Assembly (NCBI GenBank): GCA_034509925.1
Contig: CM067536.1
Coordinates: 5,403,501-5,467,500, forward strand
Length of the DNA stretch: 64,000 nucleotides
Direction of reading: 5' to 3'
Source of the DNA: Hirudinaria manillensis
Taxonomy: Eukaryota; Annelida; Clitellata; Hirudinida; Hirudinidae
The position numbers were made by a program, and so were the translations under genes. The notes under the pieces are model-generated. The model was not told the origin of the DNA. It worked only from the letters and a program-made list of their open reading frames with translations, and made no database searches. The first letter of the stretch is position 1. The number at the start of each line of letters is the position of its first letter. Shown piece after piece: positions 46,514 to 58,928 of this stretch.

Positions 46514-47512
46514 CGAAGATACGTAGTTACTCGCGGTTTTATTAATCGGGATAAAGGACACTGACTGAGGTGGATCAATGAACTATCGAGTCAAAACGTT
46601 ATGGAAAGAAAATCGATTGGTAAACTTACTGGTTCTTGATGTGTGAGTAAAAAGAGGCTAGTAAAATGATGCATTTTGGAAATGGAAGAGGCAATGCAGA
46701 GTGAATTTGTCATGCTTCTGACCGTTGCTGGCCATTTTCCAACGCTAGTTGTTTGGTTTAATTAAGTTTTTATGAAGAAGTGGACTATCGTTTTAAAGGA
46801 AGTTAAATATTCAAAATAACGAAATGACACAACAGACAGATAAATTTATTTCGATCGAAAATGCTGAAAAACGAATTGTTGTGATTATCAGCAGGTAGAA
46901 TGCTCTGGAGAAAATTAATATGGTTTAAGGTATTTTATTAAACATACAGCGACATTTCTAAATTCTATATAAAATAGTTTCGTTAATTTCAAACAAATAA
47001 AAAAATTCATTCATATATTTCCACTTAAATATGGTAACTGAAATAACAAAATGGACTTATCGAACAACTCTTTTAAATTCATCAGCAATATTTACAAAAA
47101 ACTAAAATATTGACGTCATTGAAATAGAACAGTGATAATGAATTCAATTTTACGAAGACAATCTAGAACTGAAACGACCCAGCGAGAGGCAGTAGAAGTA
47201 ATCTTTCATTTGAAAGAAATGCAATTTGGAATTGAAAGAAGAAATGCAGAGTGATTTTGTCATCCTTGAGATGCGGCCTTTCACGAGTTTATTTGACTGA
47301 GTGAATGACGTGTCATGATGATTCCTAAAATGAAGAATTAAACTTACACTAGAACTGACACGAAGCAGCAAAAGAAGTTATCTTTCATTTGAAAAAAATA
47401 AAGTTTTAAATTTTTTGGAAACGCAAATTGAAATGTTATTTTTATCCCTTGAAACCAATTAAAAATTTATAGCAGAATTATATCGAAACTCAAATTGAAA
47501 TGTTATTTTTAT
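46514..47512. repeat. Array spacer 4 (TRIM-derived)
   Basis: Same structure as spacer 2. Confidence 0.85.
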
Positions 47513-47519
47513 TTAATGA

Positions 47520-47666
47520 GCCGGGAAAGCGCGAACGCATCTCCCTAGACGCAAAATTAATGCGCCCGAGTTACACCATTTGATGTAATCGCAGGAATCA
47601 ACCACGTGTGGTCTCCTCCTGGGTGATTCGCCTTCTTGATCGCGTCTCACCTGCGCCAGGTAAGTT
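47520..47666 (-). ncRNA. RNU1: U1 snRNA copy 30
   Basis: Canonical 5' end; first of a run of 11 U1 units. Confidence 0.9.
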
Positions 47667-47835
47667 AAATTTACGAGGCGAGGTAAACTAGGTTTATGCA
47701 TCCACCCGAAAAGAGTATATGGTGCTGATTTCAAGTAATAAAATTTTAAAAGATCCTGCATCCCTGGAAACCAAATAAAAATTTATAGCACAATTATATC
47801 GAAACTCAAATTGAAATGTTATTTTTATTTAATGA

Positions 47836-47982
47836 GCCGGGAAAGCGCGAACGCATCTCCCTAGACGCAAAATTAATGCGCCCGAGTTACACCATTTGAT
47901 GTAATCGCAGGAATCAACCACGTGTGGTCTCCTCCTGGGTGATTCGCCTTCTTGATCGCGTCTCACCTGCGCCAGGTAAGTT
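47836..47982 (-). ncRNA. RNU1: U1 snRNA copy 31
   Basis: Canonical 5' end; altered TATA-like element as in copy 25. Confidence 0.9.
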
Positions 47983-48151
47983 AAATTTACGAGGCAAGGT
48001 AAACTAGGTGAATGCATCCACCCGAAAAGACTATATGGTGTTGATTTCAAGTAATAAAATTTTAAAAGATCCTGCATCCCTTGAAACCAATTAAAAATTT
48101 ATAGCACAATTATATCGAAACTCAAATTGAAATGTTATTTTTATTTAATGA

Positions 48152-48298
48152 GCCGGGAAAGCGCGAACGCATCTCCCTAGACGCAAAATTAATGCGCCCG
48201 AGTTACACCATTTGATGTAATCGCAGGAATCAACCACGTGTGGTCTCCTCCTGGGTGATTCGCCTTCTTGATCGCGTCTCACCTGCGCCAGGTAAGTT
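48152..48298 (-). ncRNA. RNU1: U1 snRNA copy 32
   Basis: Canonical 5' end. Confidence 0.9.
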
Positions 48299-48467
48299 AA
48301 ATTTACGAGGCGAGGTAAACTAGGTTTATGCATCCACCCGAAAAGAGTATATGGTGCTGATTTCAAGTAATAAAATTTTAAAAGATCCTGCATCCCTGGA
48401 AACCAAATAAAAATTTATAGCACAATTATATCGAAACTCAAATTGAAATGTTATTTTTATTTAATGA

Positions 48468-48614
48468 GCCGGGAAAGCGCGAACGCATCTCCCTGGACGC
48501 AAAATTAATGCGCCCGAGTTACACCATTTGATGTAATCGCAGGAATCAACCACGTGTGGTCTCCTCCTGGGTGATTCGCCTTCTTGATCGCGTCTCACCT
48601 GCGCCAGGTAAGTT
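48468..48614 (-). ncRNA. RNU1: U1 snRNA copy 33 (linker variant)
   Basis: Same GUCCAGGG linker change as copy 11. Confidence 0.9.
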
Positions 48615-48783
48615 AAATTTACGAGGCAAGGTAAACTAGGTTTATGCATCCACCCGAAAAGAGTATATGGTGCTGATTTCAAGTAATAAAATTTTAAAAG
48701 ATCCTGCATCCCTTGAAACCAATTAAAAATTTATAGCAGAATTATATCGAAACTCAAATTGAAATGTTATTTTTATTTAATGA

Positions 48784-48930
48784 GCCGGGAAAGCGCGAAC
48801 GCATCTCCCTAGACGCAAAATTAATGCGCCCGAGTTACACCATTTGATGTAATCGCAGGAATCAACCACGTGTGGTCTCCTCCTGGGTGATTCGCCTTCT
48901 TGATCGCGTCTCACCTGCGCCAGGTAAGTT
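48784..48930 (-). ncRNA. RNU1: U1 snRNA copy 34
   Basis: Canonical 5' end; the following unit is 315 bp. Confidence 0.9.
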
Positions 48931-49098
48931 AAATTTACGAGGCAAGGTAAACTAGGTTTATGCATCCACCCGAAAAGACTATATGGTGTTGATTTCAAGT
49001 AATAAAATTTTAAAAGATCCTGCATCCCTTGAAACCAATAAAAATTTATAGCACAATTATATCGAAACTCAAATTGAAATGTTATTTTTATTTAATGA

Positions 49099-49245
49099 GC
49101 CGGGAAAGCGCGAACGCATCTCCCTAGACGCAAAATTAATGCGCCCGAGTTACACCATTTGATGTAATCGCAGGAATCAACCACGTGTGGTCTCCTCCTG
49201 GGTGATTCGCCTTCTTGATCGCGTCTCACCTGCGCCAGGTAAGTT
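49099..49245 (-). ncRNA. RNU1: U1 snRNA copy 35
   Basis: Canonical 5' end. Confidence 0.9.
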
Positions 49246-49414
49246 AAATTTACGAGGCAAGGTAAACTAGGTTTATGCATCCACCCGAAAAGAGTATATG
49301 GTGTTGATTTCAAGTAATAAAATTTTAAAAGATCCTGCATCCCTTGAAACCAATTAAAAATTTATAGCACAATTATATCGAAACTCAAATTGAAATGTTA
49401 TTTTTATTTAATGA

Positions 49415-49561
49415 GCCGGGAAAGCGCGAACGCATCTCCCTAGACGCAAAATTAATGCGCCCGAGTTACACCATTTGATGTAATCGCAGGAATCAACCAC
49501 GTGTGGTCTCCTCCTGGGTGATTCGCCTTCTTGATCGCGTCTCACCTGCGCAAGGTTAGTT
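49415..49561 (-). ncRNA. RNU1: U1 snRNA copy 36, 5'-end variant (ACUAACCUUG)
   Basis: Double change as in copy 16. Confidence 0.9.
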
Positions 49562-49730
49562 AAATTTACGAGGCAAGGTAAACTAGGTTTATGCATCCAC
49601 CCGAAAAGAGTATATGGTGCTGATTTCAAGTAATAAAATTTTAAAAGATCCTGCATCCCTTGAAACCAATTAAAAATTTATAGCAGAATTATATCGAAAC
49701 TCAAATTGAAATGTTATTTTTATTTAATGA

Positions 49731-49877
49731 GCCGGGAAAGCGCGAACGCATCTCCCTAGACGCAAAATTAATGCGCCCGAGTTACACCATTTGATGTAAT
49801 CGCAGGAATCAACCACGTGTGGTCTCCTCCTGGGTGATTCGCCTTCTTGATCGCGTCTCACCTGCGCAAGGTTAGTT
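49731..49877 (-). ncRNA. RNU1: U1 snRNA copy 37, 5'-end variant (ACUAACCUUG)
   Basis: Double change; flank as in copy 20. Confidence 0.9.
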
Positions 49878-50046
49878 AAATTTACGAGGCAAGGTAAACT
49901 AGGTTTATGCATCCACCCGAAAAGAGTAAATGGTGTTGATATCAAGTAATAAAATTTTAAAAGATCCTGCATCCCTTGAAACCAAATAAAAATTTATAGC
50001 ACAATTATATCGAAACTCAAATTGAAATGTTATTTTTATTTAATGA

Positions 50047-50193
50047 GCCGGGAAAGCGCGAACGCATCTCCCTAGACGCAAAATTAATGCGCCCGAGTTA
50101 CACCATTTGATGTAATCGCAGGAATCAACCACGTGTGGTCTCCTCCTGGGTGATTCGCCTTCTTGATCGCGTCTCACCTGCGCAAGGTTAGTT
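50047..50193 (-). ncRNA. RNU1: U1 snRNA copy 38, 5'-end variant (ACUAACCUUG)
   Basis: Double change; flank as in copy 20. Confidence 0.9.
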
Positions 50194-50362
50194 AAATTTA
50201 CGAGGCAAGGTAAACTAGGTTTATGCATCCACCCGAAAAGAGTAAATGGTGTTGATATCAAGTAATAAAATTTTAAAAGATCCTGCATCCCTTGAAACCA
50301 AATAAAAATGTATAGCACAATTATATCGAAACTCAAATTGAAATGTTATTTTTATTTAATGA

Positions 50363-50509
50363 GCCGGGAAAGCGCGAACGCATCTCCCTAGACGCAAAAT
50401 TAATGCGCCCGAGTTACACCATTTGATGTAATCGCAGGAATCAACCACGTGTGGTCTCCTCCTGGGTGATTCGCCTTCTTGATCGCGTCTCACCTGCGCC
50501 AGGTAAGTT
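50363..50509 (-). ncRNA. RNU1: U1 snRNA copy 39
   Basis: Canonical 5' end. Confidence 0.9.
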
Positions 50510-50678
50510 AAATTTACGAGGCGAGGTAAACTAGGTTTATGCATCCACCCGAAAAGAGTATATGGTGCTGATTTCAAGTAATAAAATTTTAAAAGATCCT
50601 GCATCCCTTGAAACCAATTAAAAATTTATAGCAGAATTATATCGAAACTCAAATTGAAATGTTATTTTTATTTAATGA

Positions 50679-50825
50679 GCCGGGAAAGCGCGAACGCATC
50701 TCCCTAGACGCAAAATTAATGCGCCCGAGTTACACCATTTGATGTAATCGCAGGAATCAACCACGTGTGGTCTCCTCCTGGGTGATTCGCCTTCTTGATC
50801 GCGTCTCACCTGCGCCAGGTAAGTT
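50679..50825 (-). ncRNA. RNU1: U1 snRNA copy 40
   Basis: Canonical 5' end; adjoins a U3. Confidence 0.9.
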
Positions 50826-51101
50826 AAATTTACGAGGCAAGGTAAACTAGGTTTATGCATCCACCCGAAAAGAGTATATGGTGTTGATTTCTAGTAATAA
50901 AATTTTAAAAGATCCTGCATACTTTGAAACGAATTAAAAATTTATAGCAGAATTATATCGAAACGCAAATTGAAATGTTATTTTTATTTAATGAATGACG
51001 TGTGATGATGAATCCTAAAATGAAGAATTATACTTACTCTAGAACTGACACGAAGCAGAGAGAGGCAGCAGAAGAAGTTATCTTTCATTTAAAAAAAATA
51101 A

Positions 51102-51333
51102 ACCAGTCGGAGAGCGATTCTCACCTCCCCACCCGTCTGAGACGGGAAGGAGCGTTCATCGATGGGAAGAGCAGTGGACGTCTTCGTTTCCAAAGACGGC
51201 CAAACCACGCCAACCATTCCTCGCGCTCAGTGAGAGACGCCGGGACTCGTCATCCTGGTTTGGGTCCCAGAATCAGTTTTGACTGACGTCCTGGCGAAAC
51301 CATCTATAAAGATGATCCCTGGAAGTATGACTT
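51102..51333 (-). ncRNA. SNORD3: U3 snoRNA copy 5
   Basis: Full length, CUCCGA box D form. Confidence 0.87.
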
Positions 51334-52332
51334 CGAAGATACGTAGTTACTCGCGGTTTTATTAATCGGGATAAAGGACACTGACTGAGGTGGATCAATG
51401 AACTATCGAGTCAAAACGTTATGGAAAGAAAATCGATTGGTAAACTTACTGGTTCTTGATGTGTGAGTAAAAAGAGGCTAGTAAAATGATGCATTTTGGA
51501 AATGGAAGAGGCAATGCAGAGTGAATTTGTCATGCTTCTGACCGTTGCTGGCCATTTTCCAACGCTAGTTGTTTGGTTTAATTAAGTTTTTATGAAGAAG
51601 TGGACTATCGTTTTAAAGGAAGTTAAATATTCAAAATAACGAAATGACACAACAGACAGATAAATTTATTTCGATCGAAAATGCTGAAAAACGAATTGTT
51701 GTGATTATCAGCAGGTAGAATGCTCTGGAGAAAATTAATATGGTTTAAGGTATTTTATTAAACATACAGCGACATTTCTAAATTCTATATAAAATAGTTT
51801 CGTTAATTTCAAACAAATAAAAAAATTCATTCATATATTTCCACTTAAATATGGTAACTGAAATAACAAAATGGACTTATCGAACAACTCTTTTAAATTC
51901 ATCAGCAATATTTACAAAAAACTAAAATATTGACGTCATTGAAATAGAACAGTGATAATGAATTCAATTTTACGAAGACAATCTAGAACTGAAACGACCC
52001 AGCGAGAGGCAGTAGAAGTAATCTTTCATTTGAAAGAAATGCAATTTGGAATTGAAAGAAGAAATGCAGAGTGATTTTGTCATCCTTGAGATGCGGCCTT
52101 TCACGAGTTTATTTGACTGAGTGAATGACGTGTCATGATGATTCCTAAAATGAAGAATTATACTTACACTAGAACTGACACGAAGCAGCAAAAGAAGTTA
52201 TCTTTCATTTGAAAAAAATAAAGTTTTAAATTTTTTGGAAACGCAAATTGAAATGTTATTTTTATCCCTTGAAACCAATTAAAAATTTATAGCAGAATTA
52301 TATCGAAACTCAAATTGAAATGTTATTTTTAT
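51334..52332. repeat. Array spacer 5 (TRIM-derived)
   Basis: The TRIM start fragment opens a 25-codon frame, MASNGQKHDKFTLHC onward, ending in TAG; codons 1-6 are those of the TRIM-NHL gene. Confidence 0.85.
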
Positions 52333-52339
52333 TTAATGA

Positions 52340-52486
52340 GCCGGGAAAGCGCGAACGCATCTCCCTAGACGCAAAATTAATGCGCCCGAGTTACACCATT
52401 TGATGTAATCGCAGGAATCAACCACGTGTGGTCTCCTCCTGGGTGATTCGCCTTCTTGATCGCGTCTCACCTGCGCCAGGTAAGTT
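52340..52486 (-). ncRNA. RNU1: U1 snRNA copy 41
   Basis: Canonical 5' end; the only single-U1 block within the window. Confidence 0.9.
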
Positions 52487-52763
52487 AAATTTACGAGGCA
52501 AGGTAAACTAGGTTTATGCATCCACCCGAAAAGAGTATATGGTGTTGATTTCAAGTAATAAAATTTTAAAAGATCCTGCATATTTTGAAACGAATTAAAA
52601 ATTTATAGCAGAATTATATCGAAACGCAAATTGAAATGTTATTTTTATTTAATGAATGACGTGTGATGATGAATCCTAAAATGAAGAATTATACTTACTC
52701 TAGAACTGACACGAAGCAGAGAGAGGCAGCAGAAGAAGTTATCTTTCATTTAAAAAAAAATAA

Positions 52764-52995
52764 ACCAGTCGGATAGCGATTCTCACCTCCCCACCCGTCT
52801 GAGACGGGAAGGAGCGTTCATCGATGGGAAGAGCAGTGGACGTCTTCGTTTCCAAAGACGGCCAAACCACGCCAACCATTCCTCGCGCTCAGTGAGAGAC
52901 GCCGGGACTCGTCATCCTGGTTTGGGTCCCAGAATCAGTTTTGACTGACGTCCTGGCGAAACCATCTATAAAGATGATCCCTGGAAGTATGACTT
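52764..52995 (-). ncRNA. SNORD3: U3 snoRNA copy 6
   Basis: Full length, AUCCGA box D form. Confidence 0.87.
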
Positions 52996-53992
52996 CGAAG
53001 ATACGTAGTTACTCGCGGTTTTATTAATCGGGATAAAGGACACTGACTGAGGTGGATCAATGAACTATCGAGTCAAAACGTTATGGAAAGAAAATCGATT
53101 GGTAAACTTACTGGTTCTTGATGTGTGAGTAAAAGAGGCTAGTAAAATGATGCATTTTGGAAATGGAAGAGGCAATGCAGAGTGAATTTGTCATGCTTCT
53201 GACCGTTGCTGGCCATTTTCCAACGCTAGTTGTTTGGTTTAATTAAGTTTTTATGAAGAAGTGGACTATCGTTTTAAAGGAAGTTAAATATTCAAAATAA
53301 CGAAATGACACAACAGACAGATAAATTTATTTCGATCGAAAATGCTGAAAAACGAATTGTTGTGATTATCAGCAGGTAGAATGCTCTGGAGAAAATTAAT
53401 ATGGTTTAAGGTATTTTATTAAACATACAGCGACATTTCTAAATTCTATATAAAATAGTTTCGTTAATTTCAAACAAATAAAAAAATTCATTCATATATT
53501 TCCACTTAAATATGGTAACTGAAATAACAAAATGGACTTATCGAACAACTCTTTTAAATTCATCAGCAATATTTACAAAAAACTAAAATATTGACGTCAT
53601 TGAAATAGAACAGTGATAATGAATTCAATTTTACGAAGACAATCTAGAACTGAAACGACCCAGCGAGAGGCAGTAGAAGTAATCTTTCATTTGAAAGAAA
53701 TGCAATTTGGAATTGAAAGAAGAAATGCAGAGTGATTTTGTCATCCTTGAGATGCGGCCTTTCACGAGTTTATTTGACTGAGTGAATGACGTGTCATGAT
53801 GATTCCTAAAATGAAGAATTATACTTACACTAGAACTGACACGAAGCAGCAAAAGAAGTTATCTTTCATTTGAAAAAAATAAAGTTTTAAATTTTTGGAA
53901 ACGCAAATTGAAATGTTATTTTTATCCCTTGAAACCAATTAAAAATTTATAGCAGAATTATATCGAAACTCAAATTGAAATGTTATTTTTAT
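52996..53992. repeat. Array spacer 6 (TRIM-derived)
   Basis: Two single-base deletions in A or T runs compared with spacer 5. Confidence 0.85.
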
Positions 53993-53999
53993 TTAATGA

Positions 54000-54146
54000 G
54001 CCGGGAAAGCGCGAACGCATCTCCCTAGACGCAAAATTAATGCGCCCGAGTTACACCATTTGATGTAATCGCAGGAATCAACCACGTGTGGTCTCCTCCT
54101 GGGTGATTCGCCTTCTTGATCGCGTCTCACCTGCGCCAGGTAAGTT
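54000..54146 (-). ncRNA. RNU1: U1 snRNA copy 42
   Basis: Canonical 5' end; start of the regular 1978-bp composite units. Confidence 0.9.
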
Positions 54147-54315
54147 AAATTTACGAGGCGAGGTAAACTAGGTTTATGCATCCACCCGAAAAGAGTATAT
54201 GGTGCTGATTTCAAGTAATAAAATTTTAAAAGATCCTGCATCCCTTGAAACCAATTAAAAATTTATAGCAGAATTATATCGAAACTCAAATTGAAATGTT
54301 ATTTTTATTTAATGA

Positions 54316-54462
54316 GCCGGGAAAGCGCGAACGCATCTCCCTAGACGCAAAATTAATGCGCCCGAGTTACACCATTTGATGTAATCGCAGGAATCAACCA
54401 CGTGTGGTCTCCTCCTGGGTGATTCGCCTTCTTGATCGCGTCTCACCTGCGCCAGGTAAGTT
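54316..54462 (-). ncRNA. RNU1: U1 snRNA copy 43
   Basis: Canonical 5' end. Confidence 0.9.
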
Positions 54463-54741
54463 AAATTTACGAGGCAAGGTAAACTAGGTTTATGCATCCA
54501 CCCGAAAAGAGTATATGGTGTTGATTTCAAGTAATAAAATTTTAAAAGATCCTGCATATTTTGAAACGAATTAAAAATTTATAGCAGAATTATATCGAAA
54601 CGCAAATTGAAATGTTATTTTTATTTAATGAATGACGTGTGATGATGAATCCTAAAATGAAGAATTATACTTACTCTAGAACTGACACGAAGCAGAGAGA
54701 GGCAGCAGAAGAAGTTATCTTTCATTTAAAAAAAAAAATAA

Positions 54742-54973
54742 ACCAGTCGGATAGCGATTCTCACCTCCCCACCCGTCTGAGACGGGAAGGAGCGTTCATC
54801 GATGGGAAGAGCAGTGGACGTCTTCGTTTCCAAAGACGGCCAAACCACGCCAACCATTCCTCGCGCTCAGTGAGAGACGCCGGGACTCGTCATCCTGGTT
54901 TGGGTCCCAGAATCAGTTTTGACTGACGTCCTGGCGAAACCATCTATAAAGATGATCCCTGGAAGTATGACTT
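54742..54973 (-). ncRNA. SNORD3: U3 snoRNA copy 7
   Basis: Full length, with a longer A run just downstream of the 3' end. Confidence 0.87.
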
Positions 54974-55971
54974 CGAAGATACGTAGTTACTCGCGGTTTT
55001 ATTAATCGGGATAAAGGACACTGACTGAGGTGGATCAATGAACTATCGAGTCAAAACGTTATGGAAAGAAAATCGATTGGTAAACTTACTGGTTCTTGAT
55101 GTGTGAGTAAAAAGAGGCTAGTAAAATGATGCATTTTGGAAATGGAAGAGGCAATGCAGAGTGAATTTGTCATGCTTCTGACCGTTGCTGGCCATTTTCC
55201 AACGCTAGTTGTTTGGTTTAATTAAGTTTTTATGAAGAAGTGGACTATCGTTTTAAAGGAAGTTAAATATTCAAAATAACGAAATGACACAACAGACAGA
55301 TAAATTTATTTCGATCGAAAATGCTGAAAAACGAATTGTTGTGATTATCAGCAGGTAGAATGCTCTGGAGAAAATTAATATGGTTTAAGGTATTTATTAA
55401 ACATACAGCGACATTTCTAAATTCTATATAAAATAGTTTCGTTAATTTCAAACAAATAAAAAAATTCATTCATATATTTCCACTTAAATATGGTAACTGA
55501 AATAACAAAATGGACTTATCGAACAACTCTTTTAAATTCATCAGCAATATTTACAAAAAACTAAAATATTGACGTCATTGAAATAGAACAGTGATAATGA
55601 ATTCAATTTTACGAAGACAATCTAGAACTGAAACGACCCAGCGAGAGGCAGTAGAAGTAATCTTTCATTTGAAAGAAATGCAATTTGGAATTGAAAGAAG
55701 AAATGCAGAGTGATTTTGTCATCCTTGAGATGCGGCCTTTCACGAGTTTATTTGACTGAGTGAATGACGTGTCATGATGATTCCTAAAATGAAGAATTAT
55801 ACTTACACTAGAACTGACACGAAGCAGCAAAAGAAGTTATCTTTCATTTGAAAAAAATAAAGTTTTAAATTTTTTGGAAACGCAAATTGAAATGTTATTT
55901 TTATCCCTTGAAACCAATTAAAAATTTATAGCAGAATTATATCGAAACTCAAATTGAAATGTTAATTTTAT
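54974..55971. repeat. Array spacer 7 (TRIM-derived)
   Basis: Carries a one-base deletion near 55393 not seen in the other spacers. Confidence 0.85.
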
Positions 55972-55978
55972 TTAATGA

Positions 55979-56125
55979 GCCGGGAAAGCGCGAACGCATC
56001 TCCCTAGACGCAAAATTAATGCGCCCGAGTTACACCATTTGATGTAATCGCAGGAATCAACCACGTGTGGTCTCCTCCTGGGTGATTCGCCTTCTTGATC
56101 GCGTCTCACCTGCGCCAGGTAAGTT
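55979..56125 (-). ncRNA. RNU1: U1 snRNA copy 44
   Basis: Canonical 5' end. Confidence 0.9.
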
Positions 56126-56294
56126 AAATTTACGAGGCGAGGTAAACTAGGTTTATGCATCCACCCGAAAAGAGTATATGGTGCTGATTTCAAGTAATAA
56201 AATTTTAAAAGATCCTGCATCCCTTGAAACCAATTAAAAATTTATAGCAGAATTATATCGAAACTCAAATTGAAATGTTATTTTTATTTAATGA

Positions 56295-56441
56295 GCCGGG
56301 AAAGCGCGAACGCATCTCCCTAGACGCAAAATTAATGCGCCCGAGTTACACCATTTGATGTAATCGCAGGAATCAACCACGTGTGGTCTCCTCCTGGGTG
56401 ATTCGCCTTCTTGATCGCGTCTCACCTGCGCCAGGTAAGTT
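56295..56441 (-). ncRNA. RNU1: U1 snRNA copy 45
   Basis: Canonical 5' end. Confidence 0.9.
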
Positions 56442-56718
56442 AAATTTACGAGGCAAGGTAAACTAGGTTTATGCATCCACCCGAAAAGAGTATATGGTGT
56501 TGATTTCAAGTAATAAAATTTTAAAAGATCCTGCATATTTTGAAACGAATTAAAAATTTATAGCAGAATTATATCGAAACGCAAATTGAAATGTTATTTT
56601 TATTTAATGAATGACGTGTGATGATGAATCCTAAAATGAAGAATTATACTTACTCTAGAACTGACACGAAGCAGAGAGAGGCAGCAGAAGAAGTTATCTT
56701 TCATTTAAAAAAAAATAA

Positions 56719-56950
56719 ACCAGTCGGATAGCGATTCTCACCTCCCCACCCGTCTGAGACGGGAAGGAGCGTTCATCGATGGGAAGAGCAGTGGACGTCT
56801 TCGTTTCCAAAGACGGCCAAACCACGCCAACCATTCCTCGCGCTCAGTGAGAGACGCCGGGACTCGTCATCCTGGTTTGGGTCCCAGAATCAGTTTTGAC
56901 TGACGTCCTGGCGAAACCATCTATAAAGATGATCCCTGGAAGTATGACTT
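56719..56950 (-). ncRNA. SNORD3: U3 snoRNA copy 8
   Basis: Full length. Confidence 0.87.
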
Positions 56951-57949
56951 CGAAGATACGTAGTTACTCGCGGTTTTATTAATCGGGATAAAGGACACTG
57001 ACTGAGGTGGATCAATGAACTATCGAGTCAAAACGTTATGGAAAGAAAATCGATTGGTAAACTTACTGGTTCTTGATGTGTGAGTAAAAAGAGGCTAGTA
57101 AAATGATGCATTTTGGAAATGGAAGAGGCAATGCAGAGTGAATTTGTCATGCTTCTGACCGTTGCTGGCCATTTTCCAACGCTAGTTGTTTGGTTTAATT
57201 AAGTTTTTATGAAGAAGTGGACTATCGTTTTAAAGGAAGTTAAATATTCAAAATAACGAAATGACACAACAGACAGATAAATTTATTTCGATCGAAAATG
57301 CTGAAAAACGAATTGTTGTGATTATCAGCAGGTAGAATGCTCTGGAGAAAATTAATATGGTTTAAGGTATTTTATTAAACATACAGCGACATTTCTAAAT
57401 TCTATATAAAATAGTTTCGTTAATTTCAAACAAATAAAAAAATTCATTCATATATTTCCACTTAAATATGGTAACTGAAATAACAAAATGGACTTATCGA
57501 ACAACTCTTTTAAATTCATCAGCAATATTTACAAAAAACTAAAATATTGACGTCATTGAAATAGAACAGTGATAATGAATTCAATTTTACGAAGACAATC
57601 TAGAACTGAAACGACCCAGCGAGAGGCAGTAGAAGTAATCTTTCATTTGAAAGAAATGCAATTTGGAATTGAAAGAAGAAATGCAGAGTGATTTTGTCAT
57701 CCTTGAGATGCGGCCTTTCACGAGTTTATTTGACTGAGTGAATGACGTGTCATGATGATTCCTAAAATGAAGAATTATACTTACACTAGAACTGACACGA
57801 AGCAGCAAAAGAAGTTATCTTTCATTTGAAAAAAATAAAGTTTTAAATTTTTTGGAAACGCAAATTGAAATGTTATTTTTATCCCTTGAAACCAATTAAA
57901 AATTTATAGCAGAATTATATCGAAACTCAAATTGAAATGTTATTTTTAT
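56951..57949. repeat. Array spacer 8 (TRIM-derived)
   Basis: Typical composite-unit spacer. Confidence 0.85.
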
Positions 57950-57956
57950 TTAATGA

Positions 57957-58103
57957 GCCGGGAAAGCGCGAACGCATCTCCCTAGACGCAAAATTAATGC
58001 GCCCGAGTTACACCATTTGATGTAATCGCAGGAATCAACCACGTGTGGTCTCCTCCTGGGTGATTCGCCTTCTTGATCGCGTCTCACCTGCGCCAGGTAA
58101 GTT
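57957..58103 (-). ncRNA. RNU1: U1 snRNA copy 46
   Basis: Canonical 5' end. Confidence 0.9.
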
Positions 58104-58272
58104 AAATTTACGAGGCGAGGTAAACTAGGTTTATGCATCCACCCGAAAAGAGTATATGGTGCTGATTTCAAGTAATAAAATTTTAAAAGATCCTGCATCC
58201 CTTGAAACCAATTAAAAATTTATAGCAGAATTATATCGAAACTCAAATTGAAATGTTATTTTTATTTAATGA

Positions 58273-58419
58273 GCCGGGAAAGCGCGAACGCATCTCCCTA
58301 GACGCAAAATTAATGCGCCCGAGTTACACCATTTGATGTAATCGCAGGAATCAACCACGTGTGGTCTCCTCCTGGGTGATTCGCCTTCTTGATCGCGTCT
58401 CACCTGCGCCAGGTAAGTT
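58273..58419 (-). ncRNA. RNU1: U1 snRNA copy 47
   Basis: Canonical 5' end. Confidence 0.9.
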
Positions 58420-58696
58420 AAATTTACGAGGCAAGGTAAACTAGGTTTATGCATCCACCCGAAAAGAGTATATGGTGTTGATTTCAAGTAATAAAATTTT
58501 AAAAGATCCTGCATATTTTGAAACGAATTAAAAATTTATAGCAGAATTATATCGAAACGCAAATTGAAATGTTATTTTTATTTAATGAATGACGTGTGAT
58601 GATGAATCCTAAAATGAAGAATTATACTTACTCTAGAACTGACACGAAGCAGAGAGAGGCAGCAGAAGAAGTTATCTTTCATTTAAAAAAAAATAA

Positions 58697-58928
58697 ACCA
58701 GTCGGATAGCGATTCTCACCTCCCCACCCGTCTGAGACGGGAAGGAGCGTTCATCGATGGGAAGAGCAGTGGACGTCTTCGTTTCCAAAGACGGCCAAAC
58801 CACGCCAACCATTCCTCGCGCTCAGTGAGAGACGCCGGGACTCGTCATCCTGGTTTGGGTCCCAGAATCAGTTTTGACTGACGTCCTGGCGAAACCATCT
58901 ATAAAGATGATCCCTGGAAGTATGACTT
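58697..58928 (-). ncRNA. SNORD3: U3 snoRNA copy 9
   Basis: Full length. Confidence 0.87.
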
